Source of the DNA: Bacteroidota bacterium
GTDB lineage: Bacteria > Bacteroidota > Bacteroidia > Flavobacteriales > Weeksellaceae
Reading direction: 5' to 3'
NCBI GenBank assembly: GCA_023387375.1
Contig: JAEWIE010000015.1
Location: 1-17,823, forward strand
Length of the DNA stretch: 17,823 nt
Part shown: positions 7,377 through 13,320 of the stretch, one piece after another
Layout: the number at the start of each line of letters is the position of its first letter
Numbering within the stretch: position 1 is the stretch's first letter
Made by a program: the position numbers and the translations under genes
The notes under the pieces: generated by a model
Databases searched by the model: none
What the model was told of the DNA's origin: nothing
What the model saw: only the letters and a program-made list of their open reading frames with translations

Positions 7377-8066
7377 TTATTTTTTCGGTTCTATTTTGCG
7401 CTCAAGCACTTCGTCCACCATTCCGTAATCTTTTGCTTCACTTGAAGTCATCCAGTAATCACGGTCAGAGGATTTCTCCACCCATTCGTAGGTTTGACCC
7501 GAGTGCGCAGAAATAATCTCATAGAGTTCTTTCTTTAATTTAAGCATTTCACGAAGGTTGATTTCCATATCGGAAGCCACCCCTTGAGCGCCTCCTGAGG
7601 GTTGGTGAATCATAACGCGTGAGTGTTTAAGAGCAGAGCGTTTTCCTTCCTGTCCTGCTACTAATAGAACGGCTCCCATACTGGCTGCAATCCCTGTACA
7701 GATGGTCGCTACGTCCGGTTTAATGATTTGCATTGTATCGTAAATTCCAAGACCAGCATAAACGCTTCCTCCTGGAGAGTTGATGTAGATTTGAATGTCT
7801 TTGCTTGGATCTGAACTCTCTAAGAATAGAAGCTGAGCCGTTACAATATTGGCCACTTGGTCATCGATTCCAGTTCCTAAAAAGATGATGCGGTCCATCA
7901 TAAGTCTTGAGAACACGTCCATTTGTGCCACGTTTAGTCGTCTTTCCTCCATAATGTAAGGAGTAAGGTTTGTAGGGCCAAAATGATTCATGTACTGATC
8001 TGTTGCAAGTCCACTGTTTCCTAAGTGTTTGACAGAAAAATCTCTAAAGTCGTCTTTAATATTCAT
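7377..8066 (-). CDS. clpP: ClpP, ATP-dependent Clp protease proteolytic subunit
   Basis: Serine peptidase (family S14) that forms the tetradecameric chamber fed by ClpX or ClpA/C unfoldases. With the ATG at 8066 the protein has 229 residues. The catalytic triad is visible: Ser129 in GIAASMGAVLL, His154 in RVMIHQPSGG and Asp203 in DRDYW, plus the conserved YINSPGGSVYAG and DTMQIIKPDV segments. An upstream in-frame ATG at 8108 would add 14 basic/polar residues (MNSREYKNNRKNLL). I prefer 8066 because the family's N-terminal region begins there and the extension looks like untranslated leader. The gene lies 74 bases downstream of dnaG on the same strand and converges on dnaJ. Confidence 0.96.
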   Translation of the reverse strand: MNIKDDFRDFSVKHLGNSGLATDQYMNHFGPTNLTPYIMEERRLNVAQMDVFSRLMMDRIIFLGTGIDDQVANIVTAQLLFLESSDPSKDIQIYINSPGGSVYAGLGIYDTMQIIKPDVATICTGIAASMGAVLLVAGQEGKRSALKHSRVMIHQPSGGAQGVASDMEINLREMLKLKKELYEIISAHSGQTYEWVEKSSDRDYWMTSSEAKDYGMVDEVLERKIEPKK

Positions 8067-8140
8067 AAGTAAGTTCTTTCTATTGTTTTTATATTCTCTA
8101 CTGTTCAAAATGTGTTCCTAACTAAAAATTAGCCATTATG

Positions 8141-10060
8141 TCATAGGATTCGGTGCAGCTCTTGGTCCATTTGGATTTTAAGCTGATTTAAACGAATGAT
8201 TTTGGTGTATATCTTGTCCGAGTCTTCGCTGGATTCTAGTTCTTTTTTTAGTTCATGAATTAAATGAACCACATAGCTTCTTTTGTGACGAATTAAAACC
8301 TGTTCCACAATTTGGGGTACAAGTTCGTATTCCTGATCAAAGTAAATGTTGTGTATACTCCAATCGCTGTTTTCGTAAGGCGTCAAAAGGGCATCGGCGG
8401 CCTTCTGATTTAACTCTTGGTCCATGAGGGTAAGGAAAAAACCTCCCGTTCGTATTTGCGCATTTTCAAGACCCTCGAGAATAGCCTCAAAGATTTTCGT
8501 ATTTAAACTAGAGCGCATCTGATAGCCATCCTGTTGAAAATGATTCGCAATTTCTTCTAATACTGTAATTTGGTATGCACCGCCCTCTTTATCTTTTCGG
8601 GTAATGATCTTCTCTCCGTATTTGAAGAGAAGTTCAAAAAGCTTTTCTTCTAGCAAGAGCATAGGGTCAATCGACTCGAAATCAGGCTGCGAGATCGTAA
8701 GAGTAGGCACCACCTGCGACTCTCTAGGCTTAGGTTTTTCGTTTTTAACCACCTGCTTTTGAACGCTAAGTTCATTGAAGAGATTTTGAGGCGAAAGCGA
8801 AAAGCGATCCGCTACTTCTTTTAGGTAGATTTCCTGCTGAAGGGGGTTCTCCACATACCCGATCGAGCGCACGATGTCCGTAATGGACTCCGCCTTTTTA
8901 ATAGGGTCGGTACCGATGTCCTTTAAGAGAACTTCGGCTTTAAAGTTAATGAAATCCTGCGCCTCATTTTGGATAAAGTCCTCCACATACTCTTGGGAAT
9001 AGGCTTTGGCAAAAGAATCCGGATCGTGTCCATCCGGGAACAAAAGGATTCGGATGTTCATGCCCTGGGCTAAAAGAAGATCAATGCTTCTAAAGCTTGC
9101 TCGGATTCCAGCGGCATCCCCATCAAATAAAATGGTAACGTTTTGCGTAAGTCGCTTGATGAGTTTAATTTGAGCTGTCGTAAGAGCCGTTCCAGAGCTA
9201 GAAACCACATTTTCAATGCCCGCTTGATGCAGCGCGATAACGTCCATATAACCCTCTACGAGAAGGCAAAGGTTCTGTTTTGTGATGGCCTGCTTGCTTT
9301 GGTTTAGCCCGTAGAGAACATCGCTCTTATGGTAAATCCCGGTCTCAGGAGAATTGAGGTATTTTGCGGTTTTTATGTTGTTCTTTAGGATTCTCGCTCC
9401 AAAGCCTAACACTCGTCCTGAAAAACTATGGATAGGGAAGATTACGCGGTCTCTAAAGCGGTCCACGCCTAAGGGCGAGTTCGAGGGAAAAACCGAAAGT
9501 CCTGCACTCTCTAAGAGTTCTTTGGAATAGCCTTTCTCCAGTGCATACTGCGTAAAGGCATCTCTTTTTTCAGGAGAATAGCCTAATTGAAATTTTTCAA
9601 TTAGGTCTTTTCTAATTTGTCTTTCCTTAAAGTAAGCAAGTCCAATGGATTGCCCCTCCTGCGTTTCAAAAAGCTGCTCTTTAAAAAAGTCCGCTGCAAT
9701 TTCATGGATTTTATAGAGGAGTTCCTTTTCGTCCTGCGCCGCAAGTTCTTCGGGAGTTTTTTGAACGTTTGTTTCTTCAATTTCAATTCCGTATTTCTTC
9801 GCGGCATAACGCAAAGCTTCCGGATAGGTGAAGTTTTCAATTTCCATTAAAAAGGAAATGGCACTTCCTCCTTTGCCCGTGGAGAAGTCTTTCCAAATTT
9901 GCTTCGAAGGGGAGACCACAAAAGAGGCCGTCTTCTCGTCCTTGAAAGGACTAAGACCTTTTAGGTTAGATCCGGCGCGCTTAAGCACGACGTATTCGCC
10001 TATGATTTCTTCGACCCGAATGGCTGAAAAAATAGCATCAATTGTTTTTTGCGAGATCAT
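8141..10060 (-). CDS. dnaG: DNA primase DnaG with a degenerate CHC2 zinc finger
   Basis: Synthesises RNA primers for the replisome. A start at 10060 gives 639 residues beginning MISQKTIDAIFSAIRVEEII, the usual DnaG N-terminus. The frame stays open to an ATG at 10123, but those 21 extra residues are not DnaG-like. The N-terminal zinc-ribbon region keeps its frame (GLSPFKDEKTASFVVSPSKQ, then IWKDFSTGKGGSAISFLME), yet all four ligands of the CPFH...CFGC motif are replaced, by Ser37, Lys40, Asp58 and Thr61. The Toprim catalytic core is intact: LLVEGYMDV with Glu269 and LFDGDAAG with Asp313 and Asp315. The RNA-polymerase-like basic segment (RDRVIFPIHSFSGRVLGFGAR, 203-223) is also conserved. Residues about 480-639 form the helicase-binding C-terminal region. 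I recall the same Zn-less form in other flavobacteria. Confidence 0.96.
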   Translation of the reverse strand: MISQKTIDAIFSAIRVEEIIGEYVVLKRAGSNLKGLSPFKDEKTASFVVSPSKQIWKDFSTGKGGSAISFLMEIENFTYPEALRYAAKKYGIEIEETNVQKTPEELAAQDEKELLYKIHEIAADFFKEQLFETQEGQSIGLAYFKERQIRKDLIEKFQLGYSPEKRDAFTQYALEKGYSKELLESAGLSVFPSNSPLGVDRFRDRVIFPIHSFSGRVLGFGARILKNNIKTAKYLNSPETGIYHKSDVLYGLNQSKQAITKQNLCLLVEGYMDVIALHQAGIENVVSSSGTALTTAQIKLIKRLTQNVTILFDGDAAGIRASFRSIDLLLAQGMNIRILLFPDGHDPDSFAKAYSQEYVEDFIQNEAQDFINFKAEVLLKDIGTDPIKKAESITDIVRSIGYVENPLQQEIYLKEVADRFSLSPQNLFNELSVQKQVVKNEKPKPRESQVVPTLTISQPDFESIDPMLLLEEKLFELLFKYGEKIITRKDKEGGAYQITVLEEIANHFQQDGYQMRSSLNTKIFEAILEGLENAQIRTGGFFLTLMDQELNQKAADALLTPYENSDWSIHNIYFDQEYELVPQIVEQVLIRHKRSYVVHLIHELKKELESSEDSDKIYTKIIRLNQLKIQMDQELHRIL

Positions 10061-10107
10061 TCTGTAAAAATAAGTAAATGTCTTAACATTTGTATAATAG
10101 CCGAGCG

Positions 10108-10115
10108 CAAAATTA
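10108..10115 (-). promoter_or_regulatory. Candidate -7 element for dnaG
   Basis: The minus strand reads TAATTTTG, matching TAnnTTTG, about 47 bases before the dnaG start at 10060. No TTG is found at 19-base spacing, so this is tentative. Confidence 0.35.
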
Positions 10116-10144
10116 AGCGCCACTTTCGGTATTAGGAAACTCAG

Positions 10145-10174
10145 CTGAAAATTAAGAGGGTTTGATTATCTTTG
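10145..10174 (+). promoter_or_regulatory. Promoter of the small gene at 10179, likely leaderless
   Basis: CTG at 10145-10147 (one mismatch to TTG), 19 bases, then TATCTTTG at 10167-10174. Only four bases (CCGC) separate the -7 box from the ATG, so transcription should begin at or next to the start codon. Confidence 0.6.
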
Positions 10175-10178
10175 CCGC

Positions 10179-10415
10179 ATGAAAACGGTACAAATTAAAG
10201 CAAACGATTTTTTTGATCTTTTAAAATCGAGAGATACCTCGATGTGGAGTGTTTTTGCTCAGATGATAGATGGAGAGAAAAAAGAACTTGTGTTTTTAAA
10301 TGAGAAAGAGGAAGTTCTTTTCTCTTATGAGCTACCTACCACGAAAGAGCAGCTGGACAAAGACCAGCAGCAGTTTTCGAAGGAGTATGCAAAAAAACTA
10401 TCCGAGAGAAACTAA
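10179..10415 (+). CDS. Small conserved-looking protein of unknown function (78 aa)
   Basis: Encodes 78 residues, starting MKTVQIKANDFFDLL and ending KKLSERN. It is highly charged (many Lys and Glu), with no signal peptide, transmembrane helix or cysteine, and is predicted cytoplasmic. The middle (about 22-52) alternates like short beta strands (WSVFAQMIDGEKKELVFLNEKEEVLFSYEL), and the tail (about 53-78) is a probable helix. I do not recognise a family. A near-consensus promoter ending four bases before the ATG, and codon use like its neighbours, support a real gene. It diverges from dnaG and converges on folP, and its TAA stop (10413-10415) overlaps the folP stop on the other strand. Confidence 0.75.
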   Translation: MKTVQIKANDFFDLLKSRDTSMWSVFAQMIDGEKKELVFLNEKEEVLFSYELPTTKEQLDKDQQQFSKEYAKKLSERN

Positions 10416-11290
10416 GCTTTCTTCCCTTTTTGCTCCGAGAGAAATAAAGAGAGCGTCTTTTTGGCGTTTGCTACCTCATGTACGCGCAAGATTTTCGCGC
10501 CTTGTCTTAATACTTTTAAGTGCAGCTCCTGGGTTAATTCATCCACCTTCGAATCGAGTGGCGTTTTGTTTAGTGGTTTGTAAATAAACGATTTTCTAGA
10601 AATTCCAATTAGTAGGGGATAGTTTCCAAAACCTAAAAAATCCACCTCTCCAATTAACTTCTCTTGATCCTCTTGTGTTTTTCCAAAACCAAAGCCTGGA
10701 TCAAGGATAATATCCTTCACTCCCATTTGCGTTAACACTCTGGCTTTATTTACTAAAAAGCGGTTCACCGTCGTGGTGATCTCTGGATCGGGATGCTTTT
10801 CATGCATGGATTCATAGGTAGGATTCACATGCATTAAAATGTAAGGGATTTGTAGATCTGCGACGGTTTCAAATAAGCTAGGATCGTACTGACCCGCAGA
10901 AATGTCATTTACAATGTCCATTCCTTGATCAAAAGCGAAGCGAAGTGTTTCTGACCAAAAAGAATCTACTGAAATAAGCACCTCTGGAAATTCTTTTTTT
11001 AGGATGGGAATAAGGCTTCCTAGTCTTTCAATTTCCTCTTTTGCGGATAGAAAGCTAGCTCCTGGTCTTGTGGACTGGGGACCTAAATCCAAAATATCGG
11101 CTCCCTCAGAGACCATAAGTTCCGCCTGGGCTAGGGCCGCTTTTTGCGTCTGAAATTTTCCTGCGTCCGAAAAAGAATCAGGTGTCACATTTAGAATTCC
11201 CATTAATTTGGGCGTTTCTAGGCAAATTAAACGTCCCTGGCAATTAAGCGTAAAGCTACTTTGCGAAGGGCTAGATAGGATTTTAGTCAT
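10412..11290 (-). CDS. folP: Dihydropteroate synthase
   Basis: Condenses p-aminobenzoate with dihydropterin pyrophosphate in folate synthesis; it is the sulfonamide target. A start at 11290 gives 292 residues. Family signatures in order: LMGILNVTPDSFSDAGKF (29-46), GADILDLGPQSTRPGA (63-78), ISVDSFW (106-112), NDISAG (128-133), ILDPGFGFGKT (195-205) and LIGISRKSFI (227-236). The usual DIGGESTRPG reads DLGPQSTRPG here. An upstream in-frame ATG at 11347 lies inside the adjacent insertion sequence, so it cannot be the native start. The -7 element sits only four bases before the ATG. The IS at 11312 lies 21 bases upstream of the start codon, with its transposase genes pointing toward folP. Confidence 0.96.
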   Translation of the reverse strand: MTKILSSPSQSSFTLNCQGRLICLETPKLMGILNVTPDSFSDAGKFQTQKAALAQAELMVSEGADILDLGPQSTRPGASFLSAKEEIERLGSLIPILKKEFPEVLISVDSFWSETLRFAFDQGMDIVNDISAGQYDPSLFETVADLQIPYILMHVNPTYESMHEKHPDPEITTTVNRFLVNKARVLTQMGVKDIILDPGFGFGKTQEDQEKLIGEVDFLGFGNYPLLIGISRKSFIYKPLNKTPLDSKVDELTQELHLKVLRQGAKILRVHEVANAKKTLSLFLSEQKGKKA

Positions 11291-11294
11291 TGGA

Positions 11295-11302
11295 CAAAAA
11301 TA
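11295..11302 (-). promoter_or_regulatory. -7 element of folP, interrupted upstream by the IS
   Basis: The minus strand reads TATTTTTG, then TCCA, then the folP ATG, matching TAnnTTTG with a leaderless-type spacing. The IS target duplication begins 9 bases further upstream, inside the usual 19-base spacer to the -33 element. Confidence 0.55.
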
Positions 11303-11308
11303 GCAAAA

Positions 11309-11311
11309 TTT
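11309..11311. repeat. Target-site duplication of the IS, folP side
   Basis: TTT directly abuts the terminal inverted repeat and matches TTT at 12690-12692 on the other side. Three bases is within the range for IS3-family elements, but a homopolymer copy is weak evidence alone. Confidence 0.6.
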
Positions 11312-11345
11312 TGTAACGTCCTGAAAAAATGATACAGGATTAAAC
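11312..11345 (+). repeat. Terminal inverted repeat, orfB end
   Basis: Reads TGTAACGTCCTGAAAAAATG inward at its outer end and matches 25 of 34 bases of the other terminus in inverted orientation. The shared blocks are TGT, CGTCCTGAAA, GATACA and AAAC. Confidence 0.85.
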
Positions 11346-11359
11346 AAATAAAACTTTTT

Positions 11360-12271
11360 TTAAACAGTACAAATATTCGTGTTTGTACTGTTTTTCTTTT
11401 TGTAAGATTTTGGTATTAATTTTTGTTGCTGATGCATTTCCATTGGTGTTAAATAATGGTTTGACAAATGTGGTCTTAACTCATTATAAACTTTTACAGC
11501 TTGTTTAACCAATATCTTTCTTGTATTCAAATCTACATTAAATTTATCAATATCATATTCCTGTTTTAAAATTCCGTTAATTCGTTCGGCGATAGCATTC
11601 TCATAAGGATCTGATTCTTGGGTCATGCTACAACGTATCTTATGCTTTTTCAATAGCTTTTGATAGTCATCGGAACAATACTGGAATCCCCTGTCTGAAT
11701 GGTGAATAAGATTCTTTGTCTTTTCTTTTTTCAATGCCATTTGTAGTGCATTTAAACAAGATGCTGTAGCCAAAGAGTCTGACACATCAAAGCCTACGAT
11801 TTTCTTAGAATAAGCATCGGTTATCAAACTTAAATAGGCAGGGTTCTCTCTGTTTCCCAAGTAGGTAATGTCTGACACCCAAACATTATTAGGCTTTTTG
11901 TATTGATAATCTTTAATCAAATTTTCATGTTTTTTAAAACGATGATATGAATTGGTTGTTTTGTGATAGCTTCTTTTAGGCTTGATTAGCAAATGGTTAG
12001 CTCTTAATATGTCAAAGAATTTGTCTCTGCCAATTTTTAAGTTTTCAAGCTTATCTATCAAAAGAAAATACAGTTTCTTTCCACCCATTTTTGGATGAAT
12101 CATTCGCAGCTCTTCTATCCAATCCACAACCTGCTGTGCATTTTGTTGCCGCTTTGCTCTTCGTTTTAATTGACGATAATAAACCTGTCGGTCTACCCCG
12201 AACAATGCACAGGAGAAACTTATGGTTTCTTTTTGTTCCTTTCGGAAAGATTCGATAGTTCGGGTGGTGAG
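11360..12271 (-). CDS. IS3-family transposase OrfB (DDE catalytic part, made by -1 frameshift)
   Basis: Catalytic half of the transposase, expressed as an OrfAB fusion. The frame is open from 12283 and has no ATG near its beginning. I list it from the first codon after the slip (CTC at 12271), giving 303 residues. The sequence SFSCALFGVDRQVYYRQLKR marks the normal OrfB start region. An HTH_21-like segment (DWIEELRMIHPKMGGKKLY) follows, then the rve/DDE domain. Counting from the TTG at 12205, the triad is Asp112 (VWVSDITYL), Asp171 (HHSDRGFQY) and Glu207 (ENAIAERING), with 35 residues between the second Asp and Glu as in this superfamily. The frame is intact to its stop at 11360. Confidence 0.93.
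   Translation of the reverse strand, partial: LTTRTIESFRKEQKETISFSCALFGVDRQVYYRQLKRRAKRQQNAQQVVDWIEELRMIHPKMGGKKLYFLLIDKLENLKIGRDKFFDILRANHLLIKPKRSYHKTTNSYHRFKKHENLIKDYQYKKPNNVWVSDITYLGNRENPAYLSLITDAYSKKIVGFDVSDSLATASCLNALQMALKKEKTKNLIHHSDRGFQYCSDDYQKLLKKHKIRCSMTQESDPYENAIAERINGILKQEYDIDKFNVDLNTRKILVKQAVKVYNELRPHLSNHYLTPMEMHQQQKLIPKSYKKKNSTNTNICTV
11362..11400 (+). terminator. Terminator-like hairpin at the IS orfB end (plus orientation)
   Basis: A perfect 12-bp stem (11362-11373 with 11382-11393, 8-base loop) overlaps the last codons of orfB. It is followed on the plus strand by TTCTTTT. It would stop plus-strand transcripts entering the IS from the folP side, which would otherwise be antisense to the transposase. 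Confidence 0.45.
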
Positions 12272-12648
12272 TTTTTTCGTATATCAATTTGATATTCCTC
12301 TTCGGCGAGATTGATCATCATATCGAAAATAATGGCCTTTTTATCTGCCACATAAGCCTGTCTTTCAAGAAAAGCTTTCTGTTTTTGCAAAATCTTTACT
12401 TGTGCTTCAAGCTCCATAATCTTTTGTTCTGGTGACTTTGGCATATTTGATGGTGTTTGGTTCTCCCAATCAAAGGTACCAAATTTTCTGAGCCAACTCA
12501 CAACTGTGCTACGAGCTTGGATACCATACTTACGACAGGCACCATGAGTAGATAACTCCCCCGACTCGATTTCTTTTACAACACTTAACTTAAAAGTCAT
12601 ACTGTAGTCTCGTTGAGTACGCTTTACATAATTACTTCTCTTTTCCAT
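12220..12648 (-). CDS. IS3-family OrfA, DNA-binding protein
   Basis: A 142-residue protein that binds the IS ends and provides the N-terminal part of the OrfAB transposase. It contains a helix-turn-helix at about 17-57 (SMTFKLSVVKEIESG, then STHGACRKYGIQARSTVVSW) and a leucine-zipper-like heptad region at about 73-98 (MELEAQVKILQKQKAFLERQ) that would mediate multimerisation. I use the ATG at 12648 because an upstream in-frame ATG at 12690 crosses the IS boundary into the target duplication. Near its 3' end the message has A_AAA_AAC (12277-12271). In the -1 frame a TGA precedes this site at 12286-12284 and the OrfA TAA follows at 12220, so slippage must occur between them. Confidence 0.92.
   Translation of the reverse strand: MEKRSNYVKRTQRDYSMTFKLSVVKEIESGELSTHGACRKYGIQARSTVVSWLRKFGTFDWENQTPSNMPKSPEQKIMELEAQVKILQKQKAFLERQAYVADKKAIIFDMMINLAEEEYQIDIRKNSPPELSNLSERNKKKP
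12271..12277 (-). promoter_or_regulatory. Programmed -1 frameshift heptamer A_AAA_AAC
   Basis: The minus-strand message reads CGA AAA AAC TCA in the orfA frame. A_AAA_AAC is a canonical X_XXY_YYZ slippery sequence and is correctly phased to shift ribosomes from orfA into orfB. No clear stimulatory hairpin was identified by eye. Confidence 0.7.
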
Positions 12649-12655
12649 AATAACG

Positions 12656-12689
12656 GTTTCTTTTTGTATCGCTATTTCAGGACGAGACA
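12656..12689 (-). repeat. Terminal inverted repeat, orfA end
   Basis: On the minus strand the outer end reads TGTCTCGTCCTGAAATAGCG inward. It pairs with 11312-11345 at 25 of 34 positions. The orfA start codon lies 41 bases inside this end. Confidence 0.85.
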
Positions 12690-12692
12690 TTT
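12690..12692. repeat. Target-site duplication of the IS, DUF1599 side
   Basis: TTT immediately outside the orfA-side inverted repeat, matching 11309-11311. Confidence 0.6.
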
Positions 12693-12741
12693 GATAGACA
12701 AAAAGCGCTCCTTGCTCCTCGGTAGATTTCTTAAAATTAAG

Positions 12742-12749
12742 TATCTTTG
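12742..12749 (+). promoter_or_regulatory. -7 element of the DUF1599-to-tpiA gene row
   Basis: TATCTTTG fits TAnnTTTG, with 16 bases to the ATG. No clear TTG sits 19 bases upstream. The element lies about 50 bases outside the IS and appears undisturbed by it. Confidence 0.5.
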
Positions 12750-12765
12750 AACCTTAAGCTTTACT

Positions 12766-13308
12766 ATGATTAAGACCTCAGATGAATTTGACAGTGCTCT
12801 TAGGCAGTGCCGCGATGTATTTCAATCTAAAATGAAAGACTATGGCACCGCATGGCGAGTGCTTAGACCTAGTTCTGTAACAGACCAGATTTACATTAAG
12901 ATTAACCGCATTCGTACCCTTCAATTAACCGAGCAGAAAAAGGTAGACGAAAGTGAGGTAGACGGATTCATTGCCATTGTTAATTATAGTATTATAGGAC
13001 TAATCCAACTACAAGAAGGAATTTCAGATGAACTTGCGGCGGACCCAAGTGAGGTAAGCGAGCTGTACGATAAGTTTGCAGCCAATGCCAAATCCCTTAT
13101 GGAAAATAAAAACCACGATTATGGAGAAGCCTGGAGAGACATGCGAATTTCCTCCATGACGGATCTTATCTACCAGAAGGTACTACGCATGAAACAAATC
13201 GAAGACAATGGGGGCAAAACCCATGTCTCCGAAGGACTCGATGCCAATTACTACGACATGCTTAATTATGCTGTGTTCTGTCTCATTAAACTAATGCCTT
13301 CCACTTAA
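12766..13308 (+). CDS. DUF1599 (nucleotide modification associated domain 1) protein with two tandem copies
   Basis: A 180-residue soluble protein made of two homologous halves. Half 1 (about 8-83) contains KDYGTAWRVLRPSSVTDQIY, IKINRIRTLQ and an end segment VDGFIAIVNYSIIGLIQLQ. Half 2 (about 101-177) contains HDYGEAWRDMRISSMTDLIY, QKVLRMKQIE and YYDMLNYAVFCLIKLM. The repeated DYGxAWR and SSxTDxIYxKxxRxxxI motifs match the DUF1599 family as I know it. No catalytic function is established to my knowledge. The conserved acidic, His and Arg residues and all-helical look recall MazG-like nucleotide hydrolases, but that is only a resemblance. It is the first gene of a plus-strand row, with the next start 12 bases after its stop. 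Confidence 0.88.
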   Translation: MIKTSDEFDSALRQCRDVFQSKMKDYGTAWRVLRPSSVTDQIYIKINRIRTLQLTEQKKVDESEVDGFIAIVNYSIIGLIQLQEGISDELAADPSEVSELYDKFAANAKSLMENKNHDYGEAWRDMRISSMTDLIYQKVLRMKQIEDNGGKTHVSEGLDANYYDMLNYAVFCLIKLMPST

Positions 13309-13320
13309 AAACGAAACCTT

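Larger units (their letters stand above)
11312..12689 (-). mobile_element. IS3-family insertion sequence (1378 bp)
   Basis: A complete element in minus orientation: terminal inverted repeats starting TGT at both ends, orfA then orfB in a -1 frame relation, an A_AAA_AAC slippery site, and a TTT duplication at the flanks. The interior is visibly more AT-rich than the neighbouring genes, a sign of recent transfer. Removing the IS and one TTT leaves about 94 bases between folP and the DUF1599 gene, a normal divergent intergenic region. Nothing in it looks broken, so it may be active. The subgroup cannot be fixed without comparison to an IS collection. Confidence 0.92.

Noticed and set aside
10061..10123. 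N-terminal extension of dnaG to an ATG at 10123
   Set aside because: The 21 extra residues are not DnaG-like, the family start MISQKTIDAIF begins at 10060, and the candidate -7 box (10108-10115) would lie inside the extension.
11291..11347. folP starting at the ATG at 11347
   Set aside because: Those codons read through the IS inverted repeat; the native start at 11290 has its own -7 element.
12051..12287. Separate 78-residue gene inside the IS
   Set aside because: It is the third reading frame across the orfA/orfB junction, with no family resemblance.
12649..12690. orfA starting at the ATG at 12690
   Set aside because: The codon straddles the IS boundary and uses a base of the target duplication; the ATG at 12648 is inside the element and leads directly into the family-like sequence.
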